Shown: positions 45,441 to 54,837, counted from the first letter of the stretch. The stretch: 64,000 nucleotides of DNA from an uncultured Chlorobiaceae bacterium (GCA_903839405.1 CAIMCD010000037.1:43204-107203), one strand, 5' to 3'. Translations and numbers: made by a program. The notes: generated by a model from the sequence alone, not told the origin.

Positions 45441-47135
45441 TTACTCGCTCCGCCACTCAAAGGCGTTGTAGAGCGTGGAGAGCAGGTTGACATCGGCATT
45501 TTTTATGCGACTGCTGAACCCTTCAAGCTCATCGTAGTAGTAGAGAAAGCTTCTCGGCTGCTCCTCGTGCAGGATTTTCTGGTAGCTTTTCCAGAGGGCC
45601 ACCTGGCGCTCTTTGGAAAGTGGGCTGCTCAGTGCGGCAATAATGGTATCAAGCTCCTTGTTCTGAAAAGCCGATGAGTTAAAGGGACGTTGGGCAAAGT
45701 CGGAGCCCCAGATAATGAGCTGGAAGGGGAGCGTTTCAGCCGCAAGGCCGGAGAGGGCGGCATCGTAACGGAACTCGTTCTGGTTTTTGTTGAAAATCAG
45801 GCTCTCGTCAAACCGCAGACGGCACTCAATGCCTACATCACGCAGGTTCTGCTGTACGATGGTGGCCGCATAGTTGCGCCTTGGGTTGCCGACCGGGGCC
45901 GCCAGCTCAAAGGAGAACCGTTTGCCCGCTTTCTGCAGAATCCCGTCCGGTCCGGGTATCCAGCCAGCCTCGCGCAGCAGCTCCGAGGCTTTTTTGGGAT
46001 TGAAGTTGTAGGGGTCAAGCGAGCTCTCCGCAATCTCCCGGTAGGCAGGAGAGAGGGAGGTGTTGACAATGGTGGCGTGCTCCGGCCCCATGAATCCGTC
46101 AATGATCGACTGGCGGTCAATGGCCAGGGTGAGGGCTCGGCGTACCTTTTTGTCGCCGAAAAGAGCGTTTGGTTTTATCTGGCGGCTGTTGCGCCACGCT
46201 TCGCCATCAATATTGAGCCAGACAATGCTGTCGAAGTAACGGTTTTTGACCGGTCTAATAACCACCGATGGGGAGCTTTTTGCAAGTTCCGCCACATCTT
46301 TGGGGTTGATCCCTCCGGCTGAGATCATGGCATCAATCTGGCCGGACTTCAGCATGGCAAGCCGGGTGGTGTACTCGGGCACCACCATAAAAATCAGGCT
46401 TTTGATGGCCGCAGGGCGGGGCAGGCGGGAGAGGGGATTAGGTTCAAGCACCAGTTTCTGCTGGCGCACCCACTCCTTTACCTTGAAGGGCCCTGCGCCG
46501 ACAATTGGAATATCCGCGGCTTTCTGGCGAATCTCATCCGCCGGATATTTGTTGAAGATATGCTCGGCTACCGGCATGAGATCGTTGAAATGGTCGAGCA
46601 CAATTTCCTGCGCCATCGGTTTATTGAAATGGAGCACGAGGGTTGAGTCGTTCGGGGTCTCAACCGCCTGCTCAATATCGGCCGTTCCATCCGGGAGCAG
46701 GCGGAGATCATTGAGGTAGTGCTGGCGGGAACTTGCGGTTTTCGGGTTTTTGTAGAGGGCGTAGGAGTATTTGAAATCGTGCGATGTCAGCTTTTTGCCA
46801 TCCTGCCATACGGCGTTTCCCTGCAGGTGGAAGGTGACCTCTTTGCCATCCTTTGAGAACTCCCAACTCTTTGCCGTGGATGGCAGAAAGGTTACTCCTC
46901 CTTTGGTTGCGTCAAGGGATGGTTTGACGAGCGAGGGGTAGATCAAGGTGCAAAGCTCACGCGACAGGGAGAGCTGGATTAGTAAGGGGTTGAGATGGTC
47001 GAAATCCGCCGAAATACCGGTGACAATCCGGTTATGCCGCATCTCGTCGTTGTTCTGCCGGCACCCTGTGATGCCCGAAATCGTCAGCAGCAACAGGAGT
47101 GTGGAGCGTATGATGGGCAGGATGGAAGCTCTCAT
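45441..47135 (-). CDS. Peptide/nickel-type ABC transporter substrate-binding lipoprotein
   Basis: 564 residues from MRASILPIIRSTLLLLL (47135). The lipobox reads ISGITGC, so it is a lipoprotein. It is an SBP family 5 protein: FDHLNPLLIQLSLSRELCTL, then SWEFSKDGKEVTFHLQGNAVW and the GPFKVKEWVRQQKLVLEPN stretch. It binds di- or oligopeptides, nickel or similar ligands in the family; the ligand here is unknown. No permease or ATPase genes are adjacent. It lies 104 bp upstream of the bch operon on the same strand. Confidence 0.9.
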   Translation of the reverse strand: MRASILPIIRSTLLLLLTISGITGCRQNNDEMRHNRIVTGISADFDHLNPLLIQLSLSRELCTLIYPSLVKPSLDATKGGVTFLPSTAKSWEFSKDGKEVTFHLQGNAVWQDGKKLTSHDFKYSYALYKNPKTASSRQHYLNDLRLLPDGTADIEQAVETPNDSTLVLHFNKPMAQEIVLDHFNDLMPVAEHIFNKYPADEIRQKAADIPIVGAGPFKVKEWVRQQKLVLEPNPLSRLPRPAAIKSLIFMVVPEYTTRLAMLKSGQIDAMISAGGINPKDVAELAKSSPSVVIRPVKNRYFDSIVWLNIDGEAWRNSRQIKPNALFGDKKVRRALTLAIDRQSIIDGFMGPEHATIVNTSLSPAYREIAESSLDPYNFNPKKASELLREAGWIPGPDGILQKAGKRFSFELAAPVGNPRRNYAATIVQQNLRDVGIECRLRFDESLIFNKNQNEFRYDAALSGLAAETLPFQLIIWGSDFAQRPFNSSAFQNKELDTIIAALSSPLSKERQVALWKSYQKILHEEQPRSFLYYYDELEGFSSRIKNADVNLLSTLYNAFEWRSE

Positions 47136-47406
47136 TGATAAATCAGTTATGGTTGGGTAACCGTTTTCCGGCACGGTGTAAAGGTAGGCAAATTATAAAG
47201 CTTTTCCGGAATCAATCCTACACGGCCACTTGTGCCACGGTTTTCATCTGCAGAAAGAGAGTGGAAAAAACGAGGTGGAAATAACCCTTCTGTTGCAGCG
47301 GAGCGGTTTACTGGTTATTATTGAGAGAGATGAGCGCTCTTGAGCAAGTTTTCCAGCGTGAGCCGTTTAAAATCAATAGCCAGTTAAACCGGAAAGGATT
47401 AGAGCC

Positions 47407-48582
47407 GTGCCTCAAACAAGTGAGCGTACCAGCCATTTTACCGAGTCGATCATACGCCGGATGACCCGCGTGGCCACAGCGTGTGACGCCATCAACCTCT
47501 CGCAGGGGTTTCCCGACTTTGATCCACCCGAAGCCCTGCTTCAGGCGGCTGAGCAGGCCGGGCGCCAGGGGCCGCACCAGTACGCCGTTACCTGGGGCGC
47601 GGCGAATTTCCGGCAGGCCTTTGCCCGCAAGCAGTCACGCTTTATGGGGATTCCCGTTGATGCGGAAACCAATGTGGTGGTGACCTGCGGCAGTACCGAG
47701 GCGATGATGGCCGCCATGATGACCGCCTGCAATCCGGGCGAGAAGGTGGTTATTTTCTCCCCCTTCTATGAAAACTATACGGCCGATACCATTCTTACGG
47801 GCGCGGTGCCGGTCTATGTGCCTCTGCGCCCGCCCGATTTTACCTTTGACCCCCAGGAACTCCGCTCGGCTTTTGAGCTGCACCGCCCGAAAGCCCTGAT
47901 CCTCTGCAATCCCGGCAACCCGACCGGCAAGGTCTTTACGCTTGAGGAACTAGAGTGTATTGCGAGTCTTGCCATCGAGTTCGACAGCTTTGTGATTACC
48001 GACGAGGTCTACGAGCATATTGTCTATCCTCCCAATATTCATCGGAGCATTGCCGCTCTGCCGGGCATGTTTGAGCGCACCATCACCTGCAGCTCGCTCT
48101 CCAAAACCTACTCCATCACCGGGTGGCGGCTTGGAACCGTGGTAGCCGCCCCCCATGTGGTGGATGTTATCCGCAAGGTGCACGACTTTCTGACCGTCGG
48201 GGCCGCCGCACCGCTGCAGGAGGCCGCCGTGACGGCGCTGGGGTTTCCGGATAGTTATTACGATGAGCTGCTTGCCGGCTATATCCAGAAGCGCGATCTC
48301 TTTCTCGGCTGGCTCGATAAGGCCGGTCTCTCCTACAGCCGCCCGCAGGGAGCCTACTATGTGATGGTGGACGTCACCGATTTCGGCGTAATGGACGACC
48401 TGGCATTCTCTGAATGGATGGCGCGCGAGGTCGGGGTTGCGGCCGTGCCGGGCTCAAGCTTTTTCCGTGAACCGGTGCACAACCTGATCCGCTTTCACTT
48501 CGCCAAACGCCCCGAAACCCTCAACGCCGCCGGCGAACGGTTGACGCACCTCAATGCACATAGAAAAAGCTGGCGAGGGTAA
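47407..48582 (+). CDS. Class I/II PLP-dependent aminotransferase
   Basis: 391 residues with a GTG start at 47407. Fold-type I enzyme. INLSQGFPDFDPPEALLQAA near 29-48 is the signature of the kynurenine/methionine/glutamine aminotransferase group. LCNPGNPTGKVF and the PLP lysine in SSLSKTYSITGWRLG complete the site. It could transaminate methionine, aromatic amino acids or 2-oxo-glutaramate; the exact substrate is not shown. Single gene; the short upstream region of 230 bp has no other gene. Confidence 0.9.
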   Translation: MPQTSERTSHFTESIIRRMTRVATACDAINLSQGFPDFDPPEALLQAAEQAGRQGPHQYAVTWGAANFRQAFARKQSRFMGIPVDAETNVVVTCGSTEAMMAAMMTACNPGEKVVIFSPFYENYTADTILTGAVPVYVPLRPPDFTFDPQELRSAFELHRPKALILCNPGNPTGKVFTLEELECIASLAIEFDSFVITDEVYEHIVYPPNIHRSIAALPGMFERTITCSSLSKTYSITGWRLGTVVAAPHVVDVIRKVHDFLTVGAAAPLQEAAVTALGFPDSYYDELLAGYIQKRDLFLGWLDKAGLSYSRPQGAYYVMVDVTDFGVMDDLAFSEWMAREVGVAAVPGSSFFREPVHNLIRFHFAKRPETLNAAGERLTHLNAHRKSWRG

Positions 48583-48713
48583 TGGAGTGATTCGCAGCCT
48601 TTTCCAATCCTGATTGATTGTGCTATATTCAGTTACGTCTCTTTCCCCTTTGTAATGACACAATATCTCTCTTATGACTGTGGTGGTCATGGAACTCTCA
48701 ATCTGCAGCAGAA

Positions 48714-50219
48714 ATGCCCGATAATGGAATAACACGTGTGAAGGTTCTGGTGGCTTCACCTGGCGATGTTTCTGAAGAGCGCAACATTGCGGTTGAAGTG
48801 ATCCGCGACTGGCATTCTCGCCACCCAGGATGCCAGCTCATGCTTGATCCGGTCTTGTGGGAAAAGCGTTCTGCTCCGGAAAGCAAGCGGGATGGCGGTG
48901 GGGTGCAGGAAGTTCTAAACCATCAGATTGTTGATGATTGCGACTGTGCGGTCGGTATTTTCTGGACTCGCATCGGAACTCCTACAAAAGTTGCTCCAGG
49001 AGGAGCGGTTGAAGAGGTCGAGCGAATGCTGAAAGGTGAGAAGCCGGTTATGCTCTATTTCTCCAATGTGCCGATAGCACGAAGCAAGGTCGATAAAGCA
49101 CAGGAGGCAAAGCTTGATGAGTTCAGGGCCTCCTTAAAGGCGGATTCACTGGTTTGGGAGTATGACGAGCGCCATGAGTTTCGTGAAAAACTTGCCCGTC
49201 ATCTTGATATCAATATTCCCCGGTGGTTTCCTGCTTGTTATGCGGGTGCAGGATCTGGCGATAGCGTTCTCCTTCCAGAAAATAATACTGTTGAGACTTT
49301 GCATAGTTCTCCGGCCGCCCTTGAGACGGAACCGCCAACGGTCGTTACCGTCTACAGTAAGCCAAAATTGTTCCATAACAAACATGAAGAGGAGGCTGAG
49401 TATATCAGGATAGCTGGCGGAAGCTATATCTATTCGGTGACCGGGAAGGAGGTGCAGGTGGAGGAGTTCTCCATGGCAAAGTATCCCGTGACCAACCGGC
49501 TCTATCGCAGGTTTATTGCTTTTTTGGAGGCAAACAGCAAGGATCGGGGAGGTCAGGTGTCGGCACCATCCATCCGGGAGGAGCTGAGGGCTCTTGCGAA
49601 GCGCGATTTATGGTGGCCAAAGCTGGGAGATTATCTTCATGAGGGTAAAAACGATCTTGCTGTCCTGTTTCGTTCAACGCTTGATGCAGAACCAAAATTC
49701 AACGGTGATGACCAGCCGGTGGTTGGTATAACATGGTACGCAGCAAGGGCATATTGTTTGTGGCTCTCCTTGCTGGAGAGTAGTGGTCGTGACAGCACTC
49801 TCTATCGTTTACCCACAGAAGTCGAGTGGGAGTGGGCTGCGGGAGGGCAGCGTGGTGCAAAGGTTCAGCGTGTTCGTCAATGGCCGTGGTCTGAAGATGA
49901 GGGTGAGCTTTCTGTTCGATTGGCCAACTATTATGATAGTAAAATTGGTGCTACAACACCTGTTGGAAGTTATCCTGATGGGGCAACGCCGGAGGGTCTA
50001 CACGATATGGCCGGTAATGTGTGGGAGTGGATGGATAATTGGTATGAAGAAAAAGAAGCTGCCCGTTCGTTGCGCGGGGGTTCGTGGGGCAGCGGATCTG
50101 AATTTCTGCGTTGCTCTTTCCGGTTCAACGGCTATCCGGGCGGCAGGCTCAACTGTATTGGGTTTCGTGTTGTTCGTTCCAGTAGGGGCGAAAAATTTTT
50201 CGCCCCTGCGTTTGATTGA
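48714..50219 (+). CDS. DUF4062 - FGE/C-type-lectin fusion with DGR-target-like C-terminus
   Basis: 501 residues in two parts. Residues 8-170 are DUF4062 (KVLVASPGDVSEERNIAVEV start, then DDCDCAVGIFWTRIGTP), a TIR-related fold found in conflict proteins. Residues 230-488 are an FGE-sulfatase domain (YIRIAGGSYIYSVTG, FSMAKYPVTNRLYRRF, LPTEVEWEWAAGG, GLHDMAGNVWEW). The end, RSLRGGSWGS to CIGFRVV (452-487), has the invariant frame of retroelement-diversified lectins. Its exposed positions are NNY codons, as expected if AAY template codons were mutated at adenines. A 24-bp palindrome is part of the last codons. No reverse transcriptase is in the window. Likely a variable recognition protein. Confidence 0.85.
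   Translation: MPDNGITRVKVLVASPGDVSEERNIAVEVIRDWHSRHPGCQLMLDPVLWEKRSAPESKRDGGGVQEVLNHQIVDDCDCAVGIFWTRIGTPTKVAPGGAVEEVERMLKGEKPVMLYFSNVPIARSKVDKAQEAKLDEFRASLKADSLVWEYDERHEFREKLARHLDINIPRWFPACYAGAGSGDSVLLPENNTVETLHSSPAALETEPPTVVTVYSKPKLFHNKHEEEAEYIRIAGGSYIYSVTGKEVQVEEFSMAKYPVTNRLYRRFIAFLEANSKDRGGQVSAPSIREELRALAKRDLWWPKLGDYLHEGKNDLAVLFRSTLDAEPKFNGDDQPVVGITWYAARAYCLWLSLLESSGRDSTLYRLPTEVEWEWAAGGQRGAKVQRVRQWPWSEDEGELSVRLANYYDSKIGATTPVGSYPDGATPEGLHDMAGNVWEWMDNWYEEKEAARSLRGGSWGSGSEFLRCSFRFNGYPGGRLNCIGFRVVRSSRGEKFFAPAFD
50163..50207 (+). repeat. 45-bp repeat with 24-bp palindrome (copy 1)
   Basis: Sequence from the GFRVV codons to the end of a perfect palindrome (50184-50207, AGGGGCGAAAAA and its complement). 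44 of 45 bases are repeated at 52680-52724. The palindrome may be a hairpin of the kind found past variable regions of diversity-generating retroelements. Confidence 0.8.
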
Positions 50220-50225
50220 AAATAT

Positions 50226-50262
50226 CCCGTTCTGGCGAGTGTTGTTGCCAGAACGGGAGTTG
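50226..50262. terminator. Bidirectional terminator
   Basis: CCCGTTCTGGC (50226-50236) and GCCAGAACGGG (50247-50257) form an 11-bp stem with a 10-base loop. GTTGTTTTGC follows on the plus strand and ATATTTTC on the minus strand. It separates two convergent genes. Confidence 0.75.
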
Positions 50263-50268
50263 TTTTGC

Positions 50269-52374
50269 TTAGAGCCAGATGGTGATCGACTTGTGGTAGG
50301 TTTGATAGTGAATATAGCCGTATCCGTTGATCACCCGGTCCCATACGCCGAGGTAGAAGGTATGTGCGCAGCGCGTTGAGGTCGAGTCGCCCGCAACCGT
50401 GGCGTGCCATGCCGATGCTGGTACAACTCCTGAAATCACGCCGGCCCACTGGCGGGTTGCAGAGATGTGGTTCTGGTAGGTGTCGCTACCCACATCAATC
50501 GACTTGTTGTCGCCCCACAGCGCACTCATATTCCAGCTCAAGAGATGCCCTTGCGGATCAGTGGCCGTGATCTGGAACTGGAACTGGTCGGTGCCACTGT
50601 TGACGATGGTGCAGACGGGAACTTCGGCACCATCGTGCAAAATCTTTTCGATATTGGCTACAGGCCACTGATTGTCGATTTTGACCTTGCGGTTGTGGAT
50701 GGTGCTGACACCAATGGCCACCTTGGCAGCATTGTAGATGGTGATATCGATGTTGTAGAGACCGTTACCAAGTATGGTTGTGTCGAGAGTGTAGCCGAGC
50801 AGCGGGTTGTACCACACTTCAAGTGGTTTTCGGACAGGGTAGAAGCCGTCGGCATCAGGAGTGATGGTGCGTGGCTCGAAGCGGCTGGTTACGGGGTTCC
50901 AGAGGTAGTCGCTGAAACCCTGACGAGGTTCTGTTGGCACTCCGGCAATGGGTGTTATTTGGGTGACCGAGAGCTTGTAATAGGTGGCTCCGGCAAGGAG
51001 GGCGGCGTTGTGGTTGATCATGATGGCCAGTGTTCCGCCAAAGGGGGCATCCTTTACCCGCAGGAGGTAGCCGCTGATATCGGTGGTATCGGCATAACCA
51101 TCCGTGTTGTTGTCGGGCGGTGTTGCATTGATAATGTGGTCAACCGGAATAAGACCGATGCCCATGAAGAGTGGCCCGGTGAGGGAGAAGAGTGAACTGG
51201 AGATATCATACTGGGTAATCACCGAGTCGCTGCAGACAAGCAGTGTGCCTGGTTTTGAGACGACGCAGCTTGAAGGGCGGTTCGGTACGCCTGATACCAG
51301 AACGGTTGCCGTGACCGGATTTGCGCTGAGGTCAACAACCGTGATACGATTGGCGGGATCCCGCTCGGCCAGAATGATATGGCTCTCATTATCGTCACCC
51401 CACTCCATGAAAAAGGGTGCGGTCAACGTGGTGATGAGATTTTCACGTTGACCTGTTGCCAGGTTGATGCGTGCTACGCGGTTGCCTCCACTGGCCTGCT
51501 CTGTTACAAGGGCGTAGCGAAGATCTTTTGTGACCAGAATTCCTGTACATGCTTCAAGTCCGCTGAAGAGCTGGGTTTTGATGCTTCCTGAGAGGTCAAT
51601 GCGCCAGATCTTGCCTGTTGCTGTGGTGGTGTATTCGGGCACATAAGCCTGACCATGTGCTTCGTCGAGAAAGATCTGCTGGGGAGTGTTCAGGCCGGAA
51701 GCAACAAGTTGCGCTGAGCCGCGATTGGCGTTTGTCAGATCCACCCGGAGGAAATTGCCGGTGCGTTCGGTCACATAGGCGTAGCGTCCGCCGGAGGTTA
51801 CCTTGATGTCCTCAGGCTGGGCATAGCTTGTGCCGATAACGCTGTAGCGCGCTTTGACGCGGTAACTGACCCACTGCACCTTGATGCTGCCGCCTGCGTT
51901 TGAAAGAACGACTACTTTGGCATAATCGAAATTGGCTGCCGGTTGCCGGGAACTGTTGAAGACGCCGAACACAGCTCCGGTCGTGAGTTGATTTGCAGCT
52001 CCTTCACCCGGGATTGAGTTTTGTGTGTAGGGCGGGTTCTGCAGTTCCGCCTCGGTTATTTTATCAAAGTTGATGATGGTGGCTGTGGAGAGGGTGCAAT
52101 TTCCCTGGGGACGCATGACCAGTATTCCACCGGGACTGGAGTGATCCCACCGGATATGCCCACCTTGAGCCGAGGTGCCGTTGCTTAAATCAAGGCTGGA
52201 ATTTGCCGGCATGGTTACGGTTCCGCTGAAAACAACCGCTTCAAGCGGGCGCACCAGATCAAGCCGCGAGATATTGCCGTTGTACTCGACAAAATAGAGT
52301 TGATTGCGGCTCAGGACGTAATCCGAGCCAATGGCACCACCAAGACCGGTGGCAAGCTGGACAGGTGTAGGCAT
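50269..52374 (-). CDS. Large beta-propeller protein of unknown function
   Basis: 701 residues, start MPTPVQLATGLGGAIGSDY behind a strong AAAGGAGAT site. No signal peptide. The first ~400 residues contain repeated propeller blades (YAQPEDIKVTSGGRYAYVTE, LDEAHGQAYVPEYT, ILVTKDLRYALVTEQASGG), as in YncE/NHL-type proteins. The remainder looks like beta-sandwich modules (DTTILGNGLYNIDITIYNAA). An unusual insert with SLDLSNGTSAQGGHIRWDHS lies near the N-terminus. It may be a structural or ligand-binding protein exported by an unrecognised route. Convergent with the DUF4062-FGE gene. Confidence 0.8.
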   Translation of the reverse strand: MPTPVQLATGLGGAIGSDYVLSRNQLYFVEYNGNISRLDLVRPLEAVVFSGTVTMPANSSLDLSNGTSAQGGHIRWDHSSPGGILVMRPQGNCTLSTATIINFDKITEAELQNPPYTQNSIPGEGAANQLTTGAVFGVFNSSRQPAANFDYAKVVVLSNAGGSIKVQWVSYRVKARYSVIGTSYAQPEDIKVTSGGRYAYVTERTGNFLRVDLTNANRGSAQLVASGLNTPQQIFLDEAHGQAYVPEYTTTATGKIWRIDLSGSIKTQLFSGLEACTGILVTKDLRYALVTEQASGGNRVARINLATGQRENLITTLTAPFFMEWGDDNESHIILAERDPANRITVVDLSANPVTATVLVSGVPNRPSSCVVSKPGTLLVCSDSVITQYDISSSLFSLTGPLFMGIGLIPVDHIINATPPDNNTDGYADTTDISGYLLRVKDAPFGGTLAIMINHNAALLAGATYYKLSVTQITPIAGVPTEPRQGFSDYLWNPVTSRFEPRTITPDADGFYPVRKPLEVWYNPLLGYTLDTTILGNGLYNIDITIYNAAKVAIGVSTIHNRKVKIDNQWPVANIEKILHDGAEVPVCTIVNSGTDQFQFQITATDPQGHLLSWNMSALWGDNKSIDVGSDTYQNHISATRQWAGVISGVVPASAWHATVAGDSTSTRCAHTFYLGVWDRVINGYGYIHYQTYHKSITIWL

Positions 52375-52608
52375 TGCGGTATCTCCTTTTTATTGGATGA
52401 GAAAAGGGTACAACTCTTGTTTATGACTCGACAAAAATCCTTGCTTTTCGGCTTTTATGCGTCAGACTATTGAGGTATGCAATGTTGCGCCACTCCGGGA
52501 GGAGTGTTTTTATGCTTGCTGTGTAATAAGTGGGTTGACGCTAAGTATAAAATATTTTTATGAATTTCTCGTTTGAAAAAAGTTGGACGTGGGCAATGGA
52601 TCGCTTGA

Positions 52609-52742
52609 ATGTTGGATAGCGGAACATGTTGCCGAGCCGGGGCTCGTCGCTCCCGGAGGAGAGGGACAACTATATCGGTTTTCGTGTTGTCCGTTCCAGT
52701 AGGGGCGAAAAATTTTTCGCCCCTACATCTGACCTTTCATGA
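52609..52742 (+). pseudogene. Relic of a second FGE variable C-terminus
   Basis: Read in two frames, the segment gives LDSGTCCRAGARRSR and then RDNYIGFRVVRSSRGEKFF, which together match the end of the gene at 48714-50219. The frame changes near 52655. Upstream FGE sequence is gone. The last bases overlap the bshB1 3' end. It is either a leftover of a deleted gene or a displaced copy of the variable region. Confidence 0.65.
52680..52724 (+). repeat. 45-bp repeat with palindrome (copy 2)
   Basis: Second copy of 50163-50207 with one base changed. Here the perfect palindrome extends to 28 bp (52699-52726). Confidence 0.8.
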
Positions 52743-53492
52743 GCCGGGGAAGGAGGTGGTGAAGGTGTGGATGGCCATGGTGGTGGGGAGCTGGAACCCT
52801 TCGCCGTAGAGGGTGCCGATTTGCTCGCCGAAGTAGCGGGCGCGAGCTTCGAGGCCGGTGAGGAACTCGCGGCGCTGGATGAGGGTTTTTGGCTCTTCGC
52901 CCACACCCTCCCGGTAGAACTGGGAGCCGAAGGCGAGTACCCCTTTGCGTGAGGCTTCAAAGGTTGTTGAAACATCAACAATAACGTCCGGCTCAAGGTG
53001 TTTGAACTGGATGTAGTAGAGCAGGTGGCGCGGCCGATGGGGCTTTTGCGTTGTGCCGTTCCAGGTTGTCGGGAGCTGCTGCAGGCCGGCGTAGTAGGCC
53101 GCTTCGGTGACGAGCTTTGAGGCTTTCAGGTGGTCGGGGTGGCGTTCGTCGGGGGAGTTGGCGAAGACCACGTCCGGCTGGAAGCGGCGGATCACCCGGA
53201 TGATCTCCTTCATGTTCTCCTCGGTGTTAAAGAGTTTTGAGTCGCCAAGGTTGAGGGTGGTGCGGCTCTGGTAGCCCATCAGCGCAGTGGCCTCTTCGGC
53301 TTCAGCCTTACGGGTTTCCGGCGTTCCGAGCGTACCCATCTCTCCCCGGGTCAGGTCGCAAACGGCCACTGTGTGCCCTTCGGCCATTATTTTCAGCAGT
53401 GTAGCGCCACATGCCAGCTCCACGTCATCCGGGTGGGCGCCGAATGCCAGCGCATAAACCCGCTCTTCCGATCTCTCCGGTTGCAAACTCAT
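52737..53492 (-). CDS. bshB1: LmbE/PIG-L deacetylase, BshB1-type
   Basis: 251 residues. Zinc-dependent deacetylase: AFGAHPDDVELACGATL near 16-32 carries the HPDD motif, SPDERHPDHLKASKL the second metal histidine region. Similarity to BshB1 suggests it deacetylates GlcNAc-malate in bacillithiol synthesis. Green sulfur bacteria make N-methyl-bacillithiol, which supports the call. The other bsh genes are not in this window. Its 3' end overlaps the FGE relic in convergent orientation. Confidence 0.88.
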   Translation of the reverse strand: MSLQPERSEERVYALAFGAHPDDVELACGATLLKIMAEGHTVAVCDLTRGEMGTLGTPETRKAEAEEATALMGYQSRTTLNLGDSKLFNTEENMKEIIRVIRRFQPDVVFANSPDERHPDHLKASKLVTEAAYYAGLQQLPTTWNGTTQKPHRPRHLLYYIQFKHLEPDVIVDVSTTFEASRKGVLAFGSQFYREGVGEEPKTLIQRREFLTGLEARARYFGEQIGTLYGEGFQLPTTMAIHTFTTSFPGS

Positions 53493-53544
53493 TTATATGC
53501 TATATTGATCGTCATAAAAAACTCTTATTCCTGTTACGATTACC

Positions 53545-53994
53545 ATGATACAAGTAAAGATTGTTCGCCTTCATAAACAAGCCTCACTTCCCGTTTATGC
53601 AACGGCCCATGCGGCCGGAATGGATATTGCAGCCTGCCTTGAAGCGCCGGTCACCCTTGAGCCCTTTACCACGGCGCTCATTCCCTCCGGTTTTGCCATT
53701 GAGCTGCCCGAAGGGTACGAGGCGCAGCTTCGCCCGCGAAGCGGTTTGGCGCTCCGCTCCCTGATCTCCCTGCCGAACACTCCGGCCACGATTGATGCCG
53801 ATTACCGGGGCGAGGTCAAGGTGATTCTGATCAACTATGGCAAGGAGCCTTTTGTAGTGCAGCATGGCGACCGCATTGCGCAGATGGTGGTGGCAAGGGT
53901 GGAGCAGGTTCACTTTGAAGAGGTAGCAGAACTTGGTTCAACCCGGCGCGGCGAAGGTGGTTTTGGCCATACGGGGGTAGAAAGCAAGGGATAG
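53545..53994 (+). CDS. dut: dUTP diphosphatase (dUTPase)
   Basis: 149 residues, trimeric all-beta dUTPase that keeps uracil out of DNA and supplies dUMP. All five motifs are present: [39 protein letters not shown] and [11 protein letters not shown]. Divergent from bshB1 with a 52-bp gap that must hold both promoters. Confidence 0.97.
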   Translation: MIQVKIVRLHKQASLPVYATAHAAGMDIAACLEAPVTLEPFTTALIPSGFAIELPEGYEAQLRPRSGLALRSLISLPNTPATIDADYRGEVKVILINYGKEPFVVQHGDRIAQMVVARVEQVHFEEVAELGSTRRGEGGFGHTGVESKG

Positions 53995-54012
53995 GCTACA
54001 GTGCGGTCATGT

Positions 54013-54062
54013 TGAGCGTTATAACATATCCAGTTGTTGCATTGGATATGTTATAACGCTCA
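54013..54062. terminator. 19-bp perfect inverted repeat between convergent genes
   Basis: TGAGCGTTATAACATATCC (54013-54031) and its exact complement (54044-54062) with a 12-base loop. It sits between the 3' ends of dut and the repeat-protein gene and probably terminates both. No clear U-run follows, so another role is possible. Confidence 0.6.
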
Positions 54063-54096
54063 TGACTTTAGAGAAAAGAGGTTACTGCCGGAGTGT

Positions 54097-54837
54097 TTAT
54101 TTCCGCTGTGCCGGAGGCGGAGCCGATATGGTTGTTGCGGCTGGCTTCGGAGCCGGAGCTGCTGCTGGAGTTGCAACCGGTGCCGGTGCCGGCGCAATAG
54201 CTTTTACCTCAGGCTGTATCTCTTTTGGCGAGAACATAATCTGCTGGACATCTTTTTTCGGCTGGTTTCCACGGCCAAGAGGCATTCCCGGTATTCCTGG
54301 GATTCCTGGTGGAAGGAGGTTGCCGACAAGCTGACCAAGTCCGGAGCTGACATTCTCGAAGAGGTTCTGAATCTGGTTGGAGCTGACGGTGGAGTTGAGG
54401 TTTTCGAGCAGGTTGGTCCATATTTTGCCGAGTTCCTGAACCGAGTTCTGTACCTGTCCGGATTTCAGGGTGTTGGTAACGCCTTCAATCAGTTGACCTG
54501 AAACGGTGTTGACGTTATTTAAAATCTCCTTGACCGGATCGGACTTGATGGTAGAGGTCACTCCGTCGATAAGCTGGCCGGTGGCGGAACTGACCGTGTT
54601 GATCATCCCCTGTACCGGCTCGGATTTAATGGTGGAGGTTACGCCGTCAATGATTTGACCGGTAGCGGAACTGACCGAGCTCAGCATCCCCTGTACGGAT
54701 TCAATGGTGGAATCAATCAGGATACCTACATTGCCGATCAGATTGGCCATATCGCCATTGCCGACATTTGAATCCTGTTTCTGGGGTGCCGCGGGTTTCG
54801 TGGTTCCTGAGGGTTTGTTGAGTTCTTCTGCTGCCAT
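54097..54837 (-). CDS. Amphipathic-helix repeat protein, unknown function
   Basis: 246 residues without a signal peptide. Residues ~45-130 hold three 27-residue repeats with the pattern VQGMxxxVSSATGQLIDGVT and STIKSxP, strongly amphipathic, like apolipoprotein- or phasin-type helices. A collagen-like PPGIPGIPGMPLG stretch follows near 180, and the tail is rich in Pro and Ala (APAPAPVATPAAAPAPKPA). It might coat a lipid or chlorosome surface, but no known chlorosome protein was recognised. Single gene, divergent from nothing; the GT2 gene ends 150 bp upstream on the same strand. Confidence 0.75.
   Translation of the reverse strand: MAAEELNKPSGTTKPAAPQKQDSNVGNGDMANLIGNVGILIDSTIESVQGMLSSVSSATGQIIDGVTSTIKSEPVQGMINTVSSATGQLIDGVTSTIKSDPVKEILNNVNTVSGQLIEGVTNTLKSGQVQNSVQELGKIWTNLLENLNSTVSSNQIQNLFENVSSGLGQLVGNLLPPGIPGIPGMPLGRGNQPKKDVQQIMFSPKEIQPEVKAIAPAPAPVATPAAAPAPKPAATTISAPPPAQRK

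Noticed and set aside
50187..50449. Frames encoding GAKNFSPLL-type peptides around the palindromes
   Set aside because: They are by-products of the repeated palindrome read in other frames, not genes.
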